A DNA stretch of 21,912 nucleotides from Bacteroidota bacterium. GTDB taxonomy: Bacteria > Bacteroidota > Bacteroidia > Bacteroidales > Lentimicrobiaceae. Shown here in pieces: positions 7,313 through 15,404 of the stretch. Position 1 is the first letter of the stretch. The number at the start of each line of letters is the position of its first letter. A program made the position numbers and the translations under genes. Under the pieces are notes generated by a model. It did no database searches, was not told where the DNA came from, and worked only from the letters and a program-made list of their open reading frames with translations. The stretch lies in assembly GCA_023428585.1 (NCBI GenBank), contig JAEYXG010000199.1, positions 1 through 21,912 on the forward strand, in the 5' to 3' direction.

Positions 7313-7428
7313 GCACTGCATCATTCCTGTCTGTTTGATGCCGATAGTTAACCAGGATGAAAGAAATCCATCAATTACAGCTAATTCCACCCTGGTTGAT
7401 TAACGATAGTATGATCGAGTATTAAAGG

Positions 7429-8154
7429 TTATTGCACAGAATAGATACCACCTGATCCGGAAATCCTGCTATCAATATCAGGATGTCCCTTATAATATAC
7501 ATTTCCGCTTCCGCTTATTTGAACGTTCATATAATGAGCAACTGTCAGTTCAGTTTTACCGGAACCACTGATATTTACATCAGCTGTTTCGCTTAAAAGG
7601 TTATAAGCATGTACATTGCCTGATCCTGAAATTTGAAGGTACTGATCAGCACAAATGCCGGCCAGGTATACCTTCCCGCTTCCTGAGATTCTTGCATCCA
7701 ATGAGGGGGTGTCAATATCTTGCAGGTCAACATTACCTGACCCTGAAATTCTTATTCTAAGTTCATTGGTAACGATTGGAGTTTCATTATAAACGTTGCC
7801 GGAACCGGAAATTTGAATTTCACTTAAATCATTGGTGGTGATATAGACTTTGATAGGATCATATCTCTTGACAACAACCCTGTTTTCAAACCTAATATTG
7901 AGTTCATTGCTTTTAACTTCAGTTCTGATAACATCAAGTACATTGTCCTGGGCTTCTATGGTAATACCTTCATCAATCCCCTGGTAGATATATACATCTG
8001 CGGGTATTGACAAGGTGACTTCATCAAATGATGATGTGTTTCTATCTTCACTAACAACAGGGCCTGAGCCCTTCACAATTTCAACCCATTCACTTTCACA
8101 TGAGCTGAACAATAATGTGGCAACGATAATCGGCAGGAATAGTTTTGTGCGCAT
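7429..8154 (-). CDS. Head-GIN domain (DUF2807) lipoprotein with seven ISGSG repeats
   Basis: A 241-residue protein with a lipoprotein signal (MRTKLFLPIIVATLLFSSC, Cys19). Residues ~40-110 are the conserved head of the family (S-F-D-E-V-T-L-S-I-P-A-D-V-Y-I-Y-Q-G). Residues ~115-235 carry seven I-S-G-S-G motifs at 115, 136, 156, 175, 195, 213 and 231, about every 18-21 residues, as expected for a right-handed beta-helix-like or auto-transporter-adhesin-type fold. The family is common in Bacteroidota and has no settled function; it is thought to act at the cell envelope. The repeats also make the DNA internally repetitive, which could allow gain or loss of coils. Transcription probably ends at the 7284 hairpin. 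No clear promoter was found. The family call is firm and the function unknown. Confidence 0.88.
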   Translation of the reverse strand: MRTKLFLPIIVATLLFSSCESEWVEIVKGSGPVVSEDRNTSSFDEVTLSIPADVYIYQGIDEGITIEAQDNVLDVIRTEVKSNELNIRFENRVVVKRYDPIKVYITTNDLSEIQISGSGNVYNETPIVTNELRIRISGSGNVDLQDIDTPSLDARISGSGKVYLAGICADQYLQISGSGNVHAYNLLSETADVNISGSGKTELTVAHYMNVQISGSGNVYYKGHPDIDSRISGSGGIYSVQ

Positions 8155-8288
8155 GATGCTTAATTTTTAAGTTAACAATAGGTAGTAAATAACAAGTATA
8201 CTTTTTACCTATATAAAAATTCATGCCAAAACAGTTCCCTACCGTACAAGTATTTATCGTGCGACACTTAGTATATTCTCACATGACA

Positions 8289-8306
8289 TGAAAACCGGGG
8301 TTTTCA
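8289..8306. repeat. Perfect inverted repeat TGAAAACC-GG-GGTTTTCA
   Basis: An 8-bp arm (8289-8296) and its exact complement (8299-8306) are separated by two bases. It lies about 135 bases upstream of the head-GIN start, so it could be an operator or a leader hairpin for that gene; neither is shown by the sequence. Confidence 0.5.
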
Positions 8307-8405
8307 CTGGTATTTGAAAAATAATGATCCCGATTTTTTTTATGTGGGCAACAAATAATATACTAATCAGGTAAAGATATAATGTACGATTTTGAACATA
8401 CAAAT

Positions 8406-8439
8406 TGTAAAAAGGGACAGGTTAAGCACCTATCCCTTT
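8406..8439 (-). terminator. Intrinsic terminator of the M2 peptidase gene
   Basis: AAAGGGACAGGT (8411-8422) pairs with ACCTATCCCTTT (8428-8439) with one mismatch around a 5-base loop. Read on the minus strand it is followed by TTTTTAC, the expected T-tail, about 73 bases after the peptidase stop. Confidence 0.75.
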
Positions 8440-8511
8440 CTTATAGAATAAATTATGAAATGATTCCCGGTGTTAAGCATCATTTACCTACAGCAGGAAG
8501 AAAGCACTGAT

Positions 8512-10200
8512 TTAATTACTAAGAAACTGTTCAGCATAAAACTGTGCAGTAAGTTTCTTGCCTGTTGCCTGCTCAATCATATCATTCCATTTATAGCGGC
8601 TGCCGGGGGCAAATACGTTGTCAATAAAATACTTGCCTACTTCCTTATTACCATAGAAACTCTGGTTCATGAAATCAGTTGAATTCAGTATCTGGGAAGT
8701 AATATGGTGATTTAGCTGAGAAGCCAGTAATTCACCAAGAAGATAATTATGATAATAGCATGGGAAAGTAGCAATATGGATCTTGCTGGCCCAGTCGGGA
8801 GCATTTCTACCCTCAGGCTTCTTTATCATCTGGTATTTTTCAACAATGTTCCACCAGAGCAAGTTCAAATCTTGATCAGGGTTCTCGTACATGGCTTTTT
8901 CAAAGCGGTACATAACTTGCGCCCAGCGGCTGAAGGTAAGTTGTTCAAGTCGAAGGACCTTAAAGGCTTCTGGAGCTATTTTATCTCGTTCTTCCTGTGA
9001 AATAACCTTCATATCATACATCCACTGCGGATTTGAAGCCATTCGTCCGAAAATCATTGCAATGGATTCAGTGGTGAAGGTGTGAGCCGGATTACGCAAG
9101 GCGAAGGGAAGAGATTTATCAATATACTTATCATACACGGCGTGTCCGAATTCGTGCATCATGGTACCCATCCAACTGTAATTTGGCTTAATGTTAGTGA
9201 GTACTCTAACATCACCTGCATTGTCAATATCAATACAATAGGCATGCTGGTTCTTACCTGGTTTTTCATAGAGATCACTGTTGTTCATGATATCAGCAAC
9301 ATCCATTCCAATGGATGAATAGTAATCACTGGTAAGTTTTTCTATGTTCTGGTTGGCATAGTATTGATCAAGGTCAATACTGTATATGGCAGGAGCTTCC
9401 TGGAAGAATCGATTCTGATAGTGCCAGGGCATTAATTGTTCTTTGGGGATATTGAGTCTGGTAGCGAGGTATGTATCTATTTCATCTTTTAGTTCAGTGA
9501 AGGAATCTCTGGTTAGATTGTCAAGTTCATCAAACAAGGCACTTATTTCTTTGGGGTTTTGTTCACCGAGTTCCAGGCTCATGGAATGATAATTATCAAA
9601 TCCGAGTTGTTTAGCAATAGTGTTTCTTAATTTGACCAGTTCAATTACATCATTTGAAACCACTGTACCAATTTGCTTATGGGCTTCCCAGGCGGCTTGC
9701 AGTTCCTTGCTGTTGGTTGATGTTTTAAGTATAGCCTCAATTTCATTATCAGAAAGTGATTTTCCATCAATCACTGCTCTGAAATTTGAATACTTCTTTT
9801 CAACTTCTATTTCCATTTTGACCTTCTTGGCCAATAAGGAAGAATCAACCTGATTGCCCAGGTAAGTATTGTAAAGAACATCTAATTGCCTTTGCAATAG
9901 GGAGTCCTGGATGTTGCCTTCATTTTTGAATTTCTTCAACAGCTCAAAGTCTTCTTTATTGGTGAAGTGATTATTGAGCTTTACCTGGAATTTTTCAGCA
10001 AGTGCATAATCTTCATTTTTGCCTGAAATTGAAGCATTCCAATAAGCGGTATATGCTTCTACCTGAAGAGGAATAACAGTTGATTCAAACTTTGATATAA
10101 AATCCCTGAATTCTTGTTCCATGTTTGTTTTTTTTGAATTGCAACCCATTATGGTAATTAAAAACACAAATGGGATTAGACTTTTAACTATTGCTCTCAT
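8512..10200 (-). CDS. M2 (ACE-like) family zinc metallopeptidase, lipoprotein
   Basis: A 562-residue protein with a lipoprotein signal (…F-L-I-T-I-M-G-C, Cys20), so it is probably anchored to the envelope and faces the periplasm or cell exterior. The zinc motif H-E-F-G-H is at residues 349-353 (His349, catalytic Glu350, His353), and the third zinc ligand is probably Glu378 in T-T-E-S-I. The 25-residue His-to-Glu spacing fits gluzincins of the M2/M3 type. The N-terminal helix V-E-A-Y-T-A-Y-W-N-A-S resembles the start of the ACE fold. M2 enzymes are peptidyl dipeptidases or oligopeptidases; here the role is probably digestion of short peptides. M3-like assignment is the main alternative. It lies 64 bases after cysS and may be co-transcribed with it. 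The length is normal. Confidence 0.87.
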   Translation of the reverse strand: MRAIVKSLIPFVFLITIMGCNSKKTNMEQEFRDFISKFESTVIPLQVEAYTAYWNASISGKNEDYALAEKFQVKLNNHFTNKEDFELLKKFKNEGNIQDSLLQRQLDVLYNTYLGNQVDSSLLAKKVKMEIEVEKKYSNFRAVIDGKSLSDNEIEAILKTSTNSKELQAAWEAHKQIGTVVSNDVIELVKLRNTIAKQLGFDNYHSMSLELGEQNPKEISALFDELDNLTRDSFTELKDEIDTYLATRLNIPKEQLMPWHYQNRFFQEAPAIYSIDLDQYYANQNIEKLTSDYYSSIGMDVADIMNNSDLYEKPGKNQHAYCIDIDNAGDVRVLTNIKPNYSWMGTMMHEFGHAVYDKYIDKSLPFALRNPAHTFTTESIAMIFGRMASNPQWMYDMKVISQEERDKIAPEAFKVLRLEQLTFSRWAQVMYRFEKAMYENPDQDLNLLWWNIVEKYQMIKKPEGRNAPDWASKIHIATFPCYYHNYLLGELLASQLNHHITSQILNSTDFMNQSFYGNKEVGKYFIDNVFAPGSRYKWNDMIEQATGKKLTAQFYAEQFLSN

Positions 10201-10264
10201 ACGATGGTTGATTGAATGATTGTGTTATAATTATATTTTTTGTTTTGTCAATATATGGTCACAT

Positions 10265-11737
10265 TTACTTTTCAATTTCCCATGTAGAACCATCGCGAGT
10301 ATCCTTGATAGTAATACCGAGATTTGAGAGTTCGTCCCTTATCTTGTCAGATGTACTAAAATCCTTGCTTGCTCTGGCATTCTTTCGCAGATCGAGTATG
10401 AGATTCATCAAGCCATCCAGCTTTTGATTTGATTCCTGAACTTCATTCTCTTCTTTCAGACCAAGTACTTGAATAGCGAAGGTATCAAAGATATGCTTGA
10501 GCAGTTTTATATCTTCGGCGGTCAGTTTTTCAAGATTATTATGAACAGAATTAATAATCCTGACACCTTCAAATAAGTTGGCAATAACAATAGGACTGTT
10601 GAAGTCATCGTTCATTGCGTCATGACAATTTTTCTGTATTGCCTGAATATCTGAATCAGATGCTTCACTAGCCTTGAGTGAATCAATGAGCATATAGGCT
10701 TTCATCAGTCGATCGAGCCCTTTTTCAGCTGCCTGCAAGGCTTCATTTGAGAAATCCAGCGTACTTCTATAATGAGCCTGAAGGATGAAAAACCTTATTG
10801 TCATTGGTGAGTAAGCTTTTTCAAGCGCCGCATGATCACCGGAAAACAGTTGACCAAGGGTAATGAAATTACCCAATGATTTGCCCATCTTCTGACCATT
10901 GATAGTAATCATATTGTTATGCATCCAATAATTAACGGGATCTGTTTTATGGGCAGCAACACTTTGAGCTATTTCTGATTCATGATGGGGGAACATCAGA
11001 TCCATACCACCTCCATGGATATCAAAATTATTACCCAGATATCGTGCACTCATGGCCGAACATTCAAGATGCCATCCCGGAAAACCATCACTCCATGGAG
11101 AAGGCCAACGCATTATGTGCTCAGGCTGTGCTTTCTTCCACAAGGCAAAATCAATGGCATTTTCCTTTTCATCCTGTCCTTCCAGGCTGCGGGTATTTGA
11201 AATAAGATCTTCAATCACCCGTCCTGATAGCTTTCCGTAATTATATTCGCTATTATACTTTGCAACATCAAAATATACAGAGCCATTTTTAACATAGCCA
11301 AAACCATTATCCAGAATCTGACTGATCAGCTGAATCTGTTCAATAATATGACCAGATGCATGCGGCTCAATGCTAGGGCTCAAAACATTCAATGCATCCA
11401 TATCACGATGATACCGTTGGGTATAGTAATGAACAACCTCCATAGGTTCAAGCTTATCCAGCTTTGCTTTTTTCCCAATCTTGTCTTCTCCTTCATCAGC
11501 ATCATTTTCCAGATGGCCAACATCAGTTATGTTCCTAACATAACGAACCTTATAACCCAAGTACTGAAGATAGCGGAATACAAGATCAAAGGTAACGGCT
11601 GGCCGAGCATGCCCCAGATGCGCATCGCCATATACTGTTGGTCCGCATACATATAACCCTACGAAAGGTGGATTTAACGGCTTGAATATCTCTTTTTTAC
11701 GACTCAGCGTATTATAGATATTGACAACATTTTCCAT
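10265..11737 (-). CDS. cysS: Cysteinyl-tRNA synthetase
   Basis: A class I aminoacyl-tRNA synthetase of 490 residues when started at the ATG at 11737; the frame also has a TTG six bases upstream, which is less likely because homologues begin with the equivalent of M-E-N-V-V-N-I-Y-N-T-L. Visible motifs are C31 in V-C-G-P-T-V-Y (zinc ligand), H-L-G-H at 40-43 (the HIGH motif), G-W-H-L-E-C-S-A-M and H-H-E-S-E (further zinc ligands), and K-M-G-K-S-L-G (the KMSKS motif, with Gly for Ser, as in many Bacteroidota). The anticodon-binding helical region and a short C-terminal domain (R-D-E-L-S-N-L-G-I-T-I-K-D-T) complete it. It charges tRNA-Cys with cysteine in the cytoplasm. It is preceded by its own -7 element and followed by the peptidase gene. 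Confidence 0.96.
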   Translation of the reverse strand: MENVVNIYNTLSRKKEIFKPLNPPFVGLYVCGPTVYGDAHLGHARPAVTFDLVFRYLQYLGYKVRYVRNITDVGHLENDADEGEDKIGKKAKLDKLEPMEVVHYYTQRYHRDMDALNVLSPSIEPHASGHIIEQIQLISQILDNGFGYVKNGSVYFDVAKYNSEYNYGKLSGRVIEDLISNTRSLEGQDEKENAIDFALWKKAQPEHIMRWPSPWSDGFPGWHLECSAMSARYLGNNFDIHGGGMDLMFPHHESEIAQSVAAHKTDPVNYWMHNNMITINGQKMGKSLGNFITLGQLFSGDHAALEKAYSPMTIRFFILQAHYRSTLDFSNEALQAAEKGLDRLMKAYMLIDSLKASEASDSDIQAIQKNCHDAMNDDFNSPIVIANLFEGVRIINSVHNNLEKLTAEDIKLLKHIFDTFAIQVLGLKEENEVQESNQKLDGLMNLILDLRKNARASKDFSTSDKIRDELSNLGITIKDTRDGSTWEIEK

Positions 11738-11754
11738 ACACAATAATTAAAAAG

Positions 11755-11762
11755 CAAAAGTA
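11755..11762 (-). promoter_or_regulatory. -7 element for cysS
   Basis: On the minus strand this reads TACTTTTG, an exact match to TAnnTTTG, 17 bases before the ATG at 11737. It lies in the short gap after the CPBP gene stop, so cysS probably has its own promoter with a very short leader. No matching -33 box was seen. Confidence 0.5.
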
Positions 11763-11783
11763 TTATTTTTTGACGATAAGTAG

Positions 11784-12692
11784 TCAGCTCCTGAGGGTGT
11801 CAATCCTGCGGGATTGGTATAACCAATATGCAAAAAAGGCAGTACAAATAACTGAGGTGATAAGCAGAAAGGGTGACTCAACGTTTCCAAACCCTTCAGG
11901 TGATTGGGTGATTATATTCCTGGCATTCAACCATGAAATCACTACTACCGTTCCATTATTAATAAAATGTGCCAGAATAGGCAACCAAATTGTCCCACTC
12001 CAAACAAATAAATACCCAAATACAACACCTAAGAACATACGCGGCAGGAATCCAAAAAACTGAAAATGAAATGCACTGAAGATTATAGCAGATAACCATA
12101 CTGCCACATGGATGTTCTTGAAAATAGTTTTCAGGAAAGGTATCAGGACAGCTCTGAACAGCAGCTCTTCACCTAATGCCGGTAATAGAACAATCATGAA
12201 AATATTGATACCCAAAGACCATGTATCAGTATATGACAACATCCACTCAACGAGTTCACCAGCGGTATTTTCCTTATCCCTCATCCAATCCTCAAGGTTC
12301 TTTAAACCTTCAGGCAAGCTCATTGCTTCATTCCATTGCATTAACTGACCCACAAGCGGGCTCATTGTTATTATAATCATAACTGAAATAAACAGATGAT
12401 GATAATGTATCTTATTGAAGCCAAGAGCCTGTACAGGCCTAATCTCAGTAAATAAGGCAAATAGAACCGGCGGAACAATAAAAATACCTATCTGATTCAC
12501 TATCTGCATAATTCGCACAAATTGGATATTGGTCATCAGATCAGGCGAGTTCAATGACCCTACTCCCTCAAAAAAAATGAATAGCAGGTAAGCTATGCCA
12601 ACAGATAATATGGCGCCTAATATCATCAAACTTATTAAGAGCATAAGCCTTGCTCCCTTTGAGATATTTGGAAATGGTGTCATGAATCGCAT
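11784..12692 (-). CDS. CPBP family intramembrane glutamic-type endopeptidase
   Basis: A 302-residue membrane protein with about eight hydrophobic segments. The conserved CPBP/Abi motifs are present: E-E-L-L-F-R (Glu175, Glu176, Arg180), a lone His209 in A-F-H-F, and H-F-I-N-N (His242, Asn246). In the solved relative Rce1 these residues form a glutamate-based intramembrane active site. Bacterial members are thought to be proteases, some giving bacteriocin immunity or regulating signalling; the substrate here is unknown. The frame extends to a TTG at 12713, but that codon overlaps the -7 element TATTTTTG (12711-12718), so the ATG at 12692 is the better start; 12683 is also possible. It lies 46 bases upstream of cysS on the same strand. 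Confidence 0.88.
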   Translation of the reverse strand: MRFMTPFPNISKGARLMLLISLMILGAILSVGIAYLLFIFFEGVGSLNSPDLMTNIQFVRIMQIVNQIGIFIVPPVLFALFTEIRPVQALGFNKIHYHHLFISVMIIITMSPLVGQLMQWNEAMSLPEGLKNLEDWMRDKENTAGELVEWMLSYTDTWSLGINIFMIVLLPALGEELLFRAVLIPFLKTIFKNIHVAVWLSAIIFSAFHFQFFGFLPRMFLGVVFGYLFVWSGTIWLPILAHFINNGTVVVISWLNARNIITQSPEGFGNVESPFLLITSVICTAFFAYWLYQSRRIDTLRS

Positions 12693-12710
12693 ACGTATTG
12701 CATCAGTGCA

Positions 12711-12718
12711 CAAAAATA
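12711..12718 (-). promoter_or_regulatory. -7 element for the CPBP gene
   Basis: On the minus strand this reads TATTTTTG, an exact match to TAnnTTTG, 18 bases before the ATG at 12692. It favours that start over the in-frame TTG at 12713, which would be inside the promoter. Confidence 0.5.
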
Positions 12719-12967
12719 GTACTTAATTGGGTGATGGTTCCATATTTTAATCATTAGTATAAACACTGCAATAAGCAATGTGATAATTAACCTCCTGAAA
12801 GTTAACTCATGAAGCTGATGAACTTTTTTTGGTTTAATGTCGTTAATTTCCTTTAACGATTGTCATTGTTTGTCAATATACTGATTATGAATGGCCTATA
12901 ATAGATTTGAGATATATTTCAATTACACTGTTCATGTCATTCATTAATAAATTCTAAATTTACAAAT

Positions 12968-13846
12968 ATGGAAACTGCCAAGAGAAAAATCATAAATATA
13001 GAAACAGTAGTTCATGCAAGCCCGGAGAAGGTATGGGAAATGTGGTCGAATCCTGAACATATTGTTCAATGGAACAATGCTACCAGCGATTGGCATACAA
13101 CAAGAGCCGAAAATGATTTGAGAGAAGGTGGAACGTTTTTATCGAGAATGGAAGCCAAAGACGGAAGCAGTGGCTTCGACTTTACCGGAAAATATGATAA
13201 GGTAGTGTATCCGAAGGAGATATATTATACTATGGACGATGGACGACGGGTTGAGATCAGATTCATTCCCAAAGGGATATCAACGGTAGTGTTTGAATCT
13301 TTTGAAGCAGAAGATCTGAACTCGCCCGAGATACAGGAATCAGGCTGGAAGTCAATATTGGACAATTTCAAATTGTATGTTGAATCATACCGTGGAGAAG
13401 AGAATCTTTATTTTCAGATAACCATTGATGCTTCTGTCGACAAGGTATATAAAACGATGCTCGACAAGAAGGATTATACTGAATGGACAGCAGAATTTGA
13501 TCCAACATCCCATTTTATTGGATCATGGGAACAAGAATCAAAGATGCTGTTTATTGGTACGGATAAAGATGGAATGGAAAGCGGTATGGTGAGCTGGATT
13601 AAAACGAACATTCCCGGGAAGAAAGTTACTATAGAACATCAAGGCCTATATCAGAACGGTAAGGAAATTCTTACCGGTGATGAAGTCAATAAATGGGCTG
13701 GAGCTACGGAAGAGTACAGATTTACCGATCAAGGTGGAAAAACTTTGCTTGAGGTTGAACTGGGTGGTTTAATGGAATACAGGTCATACTTTCTTGAAAC
13801 CTGGCCCAAAGCCTTAAACAAATTGAAATCAATATGTGAACAATAA
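12968..13846 (+). CDS. Tandem SRPBCC (AHSA1/START-like) domain protein
   Basis: A 292-residue soluble protein made of two SRPBCC units. The first (about 8-141) has the usual opening I-E-T-V-V-H-A-S-P-E-K-V-W-E-M-W and W-N-N-A-T-S-D-W-H, with G-G-T-F and the closing helix G-W-K-S-I-L-D-N-F-K. The second (about 147-292) opens F-Q-I-T-I-D-A-S-V-D-K-V-Y-K-T-M, has Y-T-E-W-T-A-E-F, and ends with L-E-T-W-P-K-A-L-N-K-L-K. Such domains form a deep ligand-binding cavity; AHSA1-like members are widespread in Bacteroidota with mostly unknown ligands. Two domains in one chain is notable because single-domain proteins of ~145 residues are usual. A VOC gene follows 25 bases later, probably in the same operon. 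No signal peptide is present, so it is cytoplasmic. A TAAATTTA element lies just before the ATG, only a weak promoter match. Confidence 0.85.
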   Translation: METAKRKIINIETVVHASPEKVWEMWSNPEHIVQWNNATSDWHTTRAENDLREGGTFLSRMEAKDGSSGFDFTGKYDKVVYPKEIYYTMDDGRRVEIRFIPKGISTVVFESFEAEDLNSPEIQESGWKSILDNFKLYVESYRGEENLYFQITIDASVDKVYKTMLDKKDYTEWTAEFDPTSHFIGSWEQESKMLFIGTDKDGMESGMVSWIKTNIPGKKVTIEHQGLYQNGKEILTGDEVNKWAGATEEYRFTDQGGKTLLEVELGGLMEYRSYFLETWPKALNKLKSICEQ

Positions 13847-13871
13847 GTTATAAACTCAAAAAACTAAAATT

Positions 13872-14315
13872 ATGGCTAAAGTAAGCGTTTATCTCAATTT
13901 TACGCATAATACGGCAGAAGCATTCAATTTTTACAAATCAATCTTTGGAACGGAGTTTCTAGGAGAAGGAATTATGCGATTTAAGGATGTTCCACCTTCA
14001 GACGATATGCCTCCATTGCCGGAAGCTGACAGGGACCTTGTAATGCATGTGGCATTGCCTATATTGGGAGGATTCGTTCTAATGGGATCTGATGCACCCG
14101 AATCAATGGGATTTAAAGTGAACGCAGGCAATAATGTGTATATTAACCTTGAAACAGATTCAAAAGAACAGACAAAAAACCTGTTCAAGGCACTCTCTGC
14201 AGGAGGAAAAGTAGAACAAGAATTGCAGGATATGTTTTGGGGTGCTTACTATGGAAGTTGTCGCGACAAATTTGGAGTTCAGTGGATGTTTAATTTTGAT
14301 CAGAGAGGACAATAA
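13872..14315 (+). CDS. VOC family protein (PhnB-like)
   Basis: A 147-residue protein of the glyoxalase/bleomycin-resistance superfamily, PhnB-like subgroup. It starts V-S-V-Y-L-N-F-T-H-N-T-A-E-A-F-N-F-Y-K and F-G-T-E-F, as in the DUF/PhnB type, and contains H-V-A-L-P-I, L-M-G-S-D-A-P, an N-V-Y-I-N-L strand and the conserved end W-G-A-Y-Y-G-S-C-R-D-K-F-G-V-Q-W. Many PhnB-like proteins lack known activity despite the metal-binding fold, so no reaction is assigned. The gene lies 25 bases after the SRPBCC gene; SRPBCC and VOC genes are often neighbours in Bacteroidota. It ends in a clear terminator at 14332. Confidence 0.88.
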   Translation: MAKVSVYLNFTHNTAEAFNFYKSIFGTEFLGEGIMRFKDVPPSDDMPPLPEADRDLVMHVALPILGGFVLMGSDAPESMGFKVNAGNNVYINLETDSKEQTKNLFKALSAGGKVEQELQDMFWGAYYGSCRDKFGVQWMFNFDQRGQ

Positions 14316-14331
14316 ATAATTACATGTAAAG

Positions 14332-14367
14332 AAGGACATTGCCATTACAATTGGCTTTGTCCTTTTA
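14332..14367 (+). terminator. Intrinsic terminator after the VOC gene
   Basis: AAGGACA-TT-GCC (14332-14343) pairs with GGC-TT-TGTCCTT (14353-14364) with a small T-T internal mismatch and a 9-base loop, followed by TTTATTA. It separates the SRPBCC/VOC unit from the convergent GH16 gene. Confidence 0.75.
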
Positions 14368-14466
14368 TTAACCAAGAACATTTGTATGCTACTATAGCTG
14401 ATTAAGAATCAAATAATAGAATGATTGTGTAAAATTATCTCTCACAGCCACTATTTCAATATCCTG

Positions 14467-15342
14467 CTAATTATTCTTCCTTTGGTAAATCCGAATATAA
14501 TCCACTTCCATCAATGCGGGAAACCTGGTTTCCAAATCGGGTGATTTGGTAAATGGGGTATTTTGGTTTCCAACACCCATTCCAACAATTAAATAAAGCT
14601 TTTCATTATCGGGGGGAAACACCGGTTGGATGGTTCGTTTTCGCTTTCCGGTTTCACATTTTCGAGGGTTCTTGCCTCTCCGGTTTGCATATTTGCATAA
14701 TGTCCATACCTCTTGATCATCAAAGTAGAACTTGATATAATTTGTATCCCACTCCATACTATATACATGGAAATCAGCAGTTATATCAGTTTTTACATTA
14801 TTCCTCTTGTGAACCATTTTCTTGAGAAGCCAGTTGTGAACAGTTGTATGATACCGCCTGGGATTCTGCATTCCACCTTCCATTATATCAACTTCAGCTG
14901 AAATTTGGCCAAATGTCCATAAGGCAGGCCAAAATCCTTGTCCCGGAGGGAATTTGCATCTAATATCATATCTTCCATGGCCAAATGGAGCCCTTGAATG
15001 GATTATTCCTGATGTAAAATCACGCTGCAGATCAAACCATGTGGCTGATTCACGCTTAGCCACTATGTTAAGCATCCCGCCGGTAATAACTACATTTCTG
15101 TCCAAGAATACTTGTCCTTCATCACCATGTGTTCTGCAAAATGAGCATTGGTCACTACCATCATTGGTATAAGGAAACCATGTTATCCACTTCTCTTTAT
15201 CGAGCTCTGAGCCATTAAATTCATCTGCGAAAGTCAACTCCCAGCCATCTCTTGCTATGGGAGTCCGCAGTGTAACTGTTTGTGAATGTATTGTAGTTGA
15301 AACCAGAATCGAAAGGCAAATTATATTTAGGGCTTTAAGCAT
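14467..15342 (-). CDS. Secreted glycoside hydrolase family 16 protein
   Basis: A 291-residue protein with a Sec signal peptide (about 1-20, ending …T-T-I-H-S-Q). The GH16 fold is clear from F-A-D-E-F-N-G-S-E-L-D near residue 38, G-R-Y-D-I-R-C-K-F-P and F-W-P-A-L-W-T-F, and the catalytic motif E-V-D-I-M-E (Glu150 nucleophile, Asp152, Glu155 acid/base). The C-terminal strand M-E-V-D-Y-I-R-I-Y-Q is typical. GH16 enzymes are retaining endo-hydrolases of beta-1,3/1,4-glucans, agars or related galactans; the substrate here cannot be fixed by eye. It has no extra carbohydrate-binding module, so it is a minimal enzyme. The acyltransferase-type gene lies 62 bases upstream on the same strand; a near-match -7 box (GACTTTTG, 15372-15379) suggests its own promoter. 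Confidence 0.92.
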   Translation of the reverse strand: MLKALNIICLSILVSTTIHSQTVTLRTPIARDGWELTFADEFNGSELDKEKWITWFPYTNDGSDQCSFCRTHGDEGQVFLDRNVVITGGMLNIVAKRESATWFDLQRDFTSGIIHSRAPFGHGRYDIRCKFPPGQGFWPALWTFGQISAEVDIMEGGMQNPRRYHTTVHNWLLKKMVHKRNNVKTDITADFHVYSMEWDTNYIKFYFDDQEVWTLCKYANRRGKNPRKCETGKRKRTIQPVFPPDNEKLYLIVGMGVGNQNTPFTKSPDLETRFPALMEVDYIRIYQRKNN

Positions 15343-15404
15343 GTGTATAATGTTTGGAAACCTAAAATTAGCAAAAGTCTATAAATGGTAGGACAATAAT
15401 GTGC

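Larger units (their letters stand above)
8155..8511. other. 357-base gap between two minus-strand genes
   Basis: The gap holds the terminator of the peptidase gene (8406-8439), an 18-bp near-palindrome at 8289-8306, and presumably the promoter of the head-GIN gene. No exact TAnnTTTG element was found on the minus strand close to the start at 8154. No gene was recognised. Confidence 0.55.

Noticed and set aside
7350..7397. AACCAGG/CCTGGTT inverted pair as a second terminator
   Set aside because: The 34-base loop and short stem make it a poor terminator; the 7284 hairpin is far stronger.
8470..9853. Several plus-strand open frames opposite the M2 peptidase gene
   Set aside because: They overlap the well-supported minus-strand gene, lack family features and are shadow frames.
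13400..13417. ENLYFQ in the SRPBCC protein, identical to the core of the TEV protease site
   Set aside because: It lies at the start of the second domain's first strand, is followed by Ile rather than Ser or Gly, and is most simply chance.
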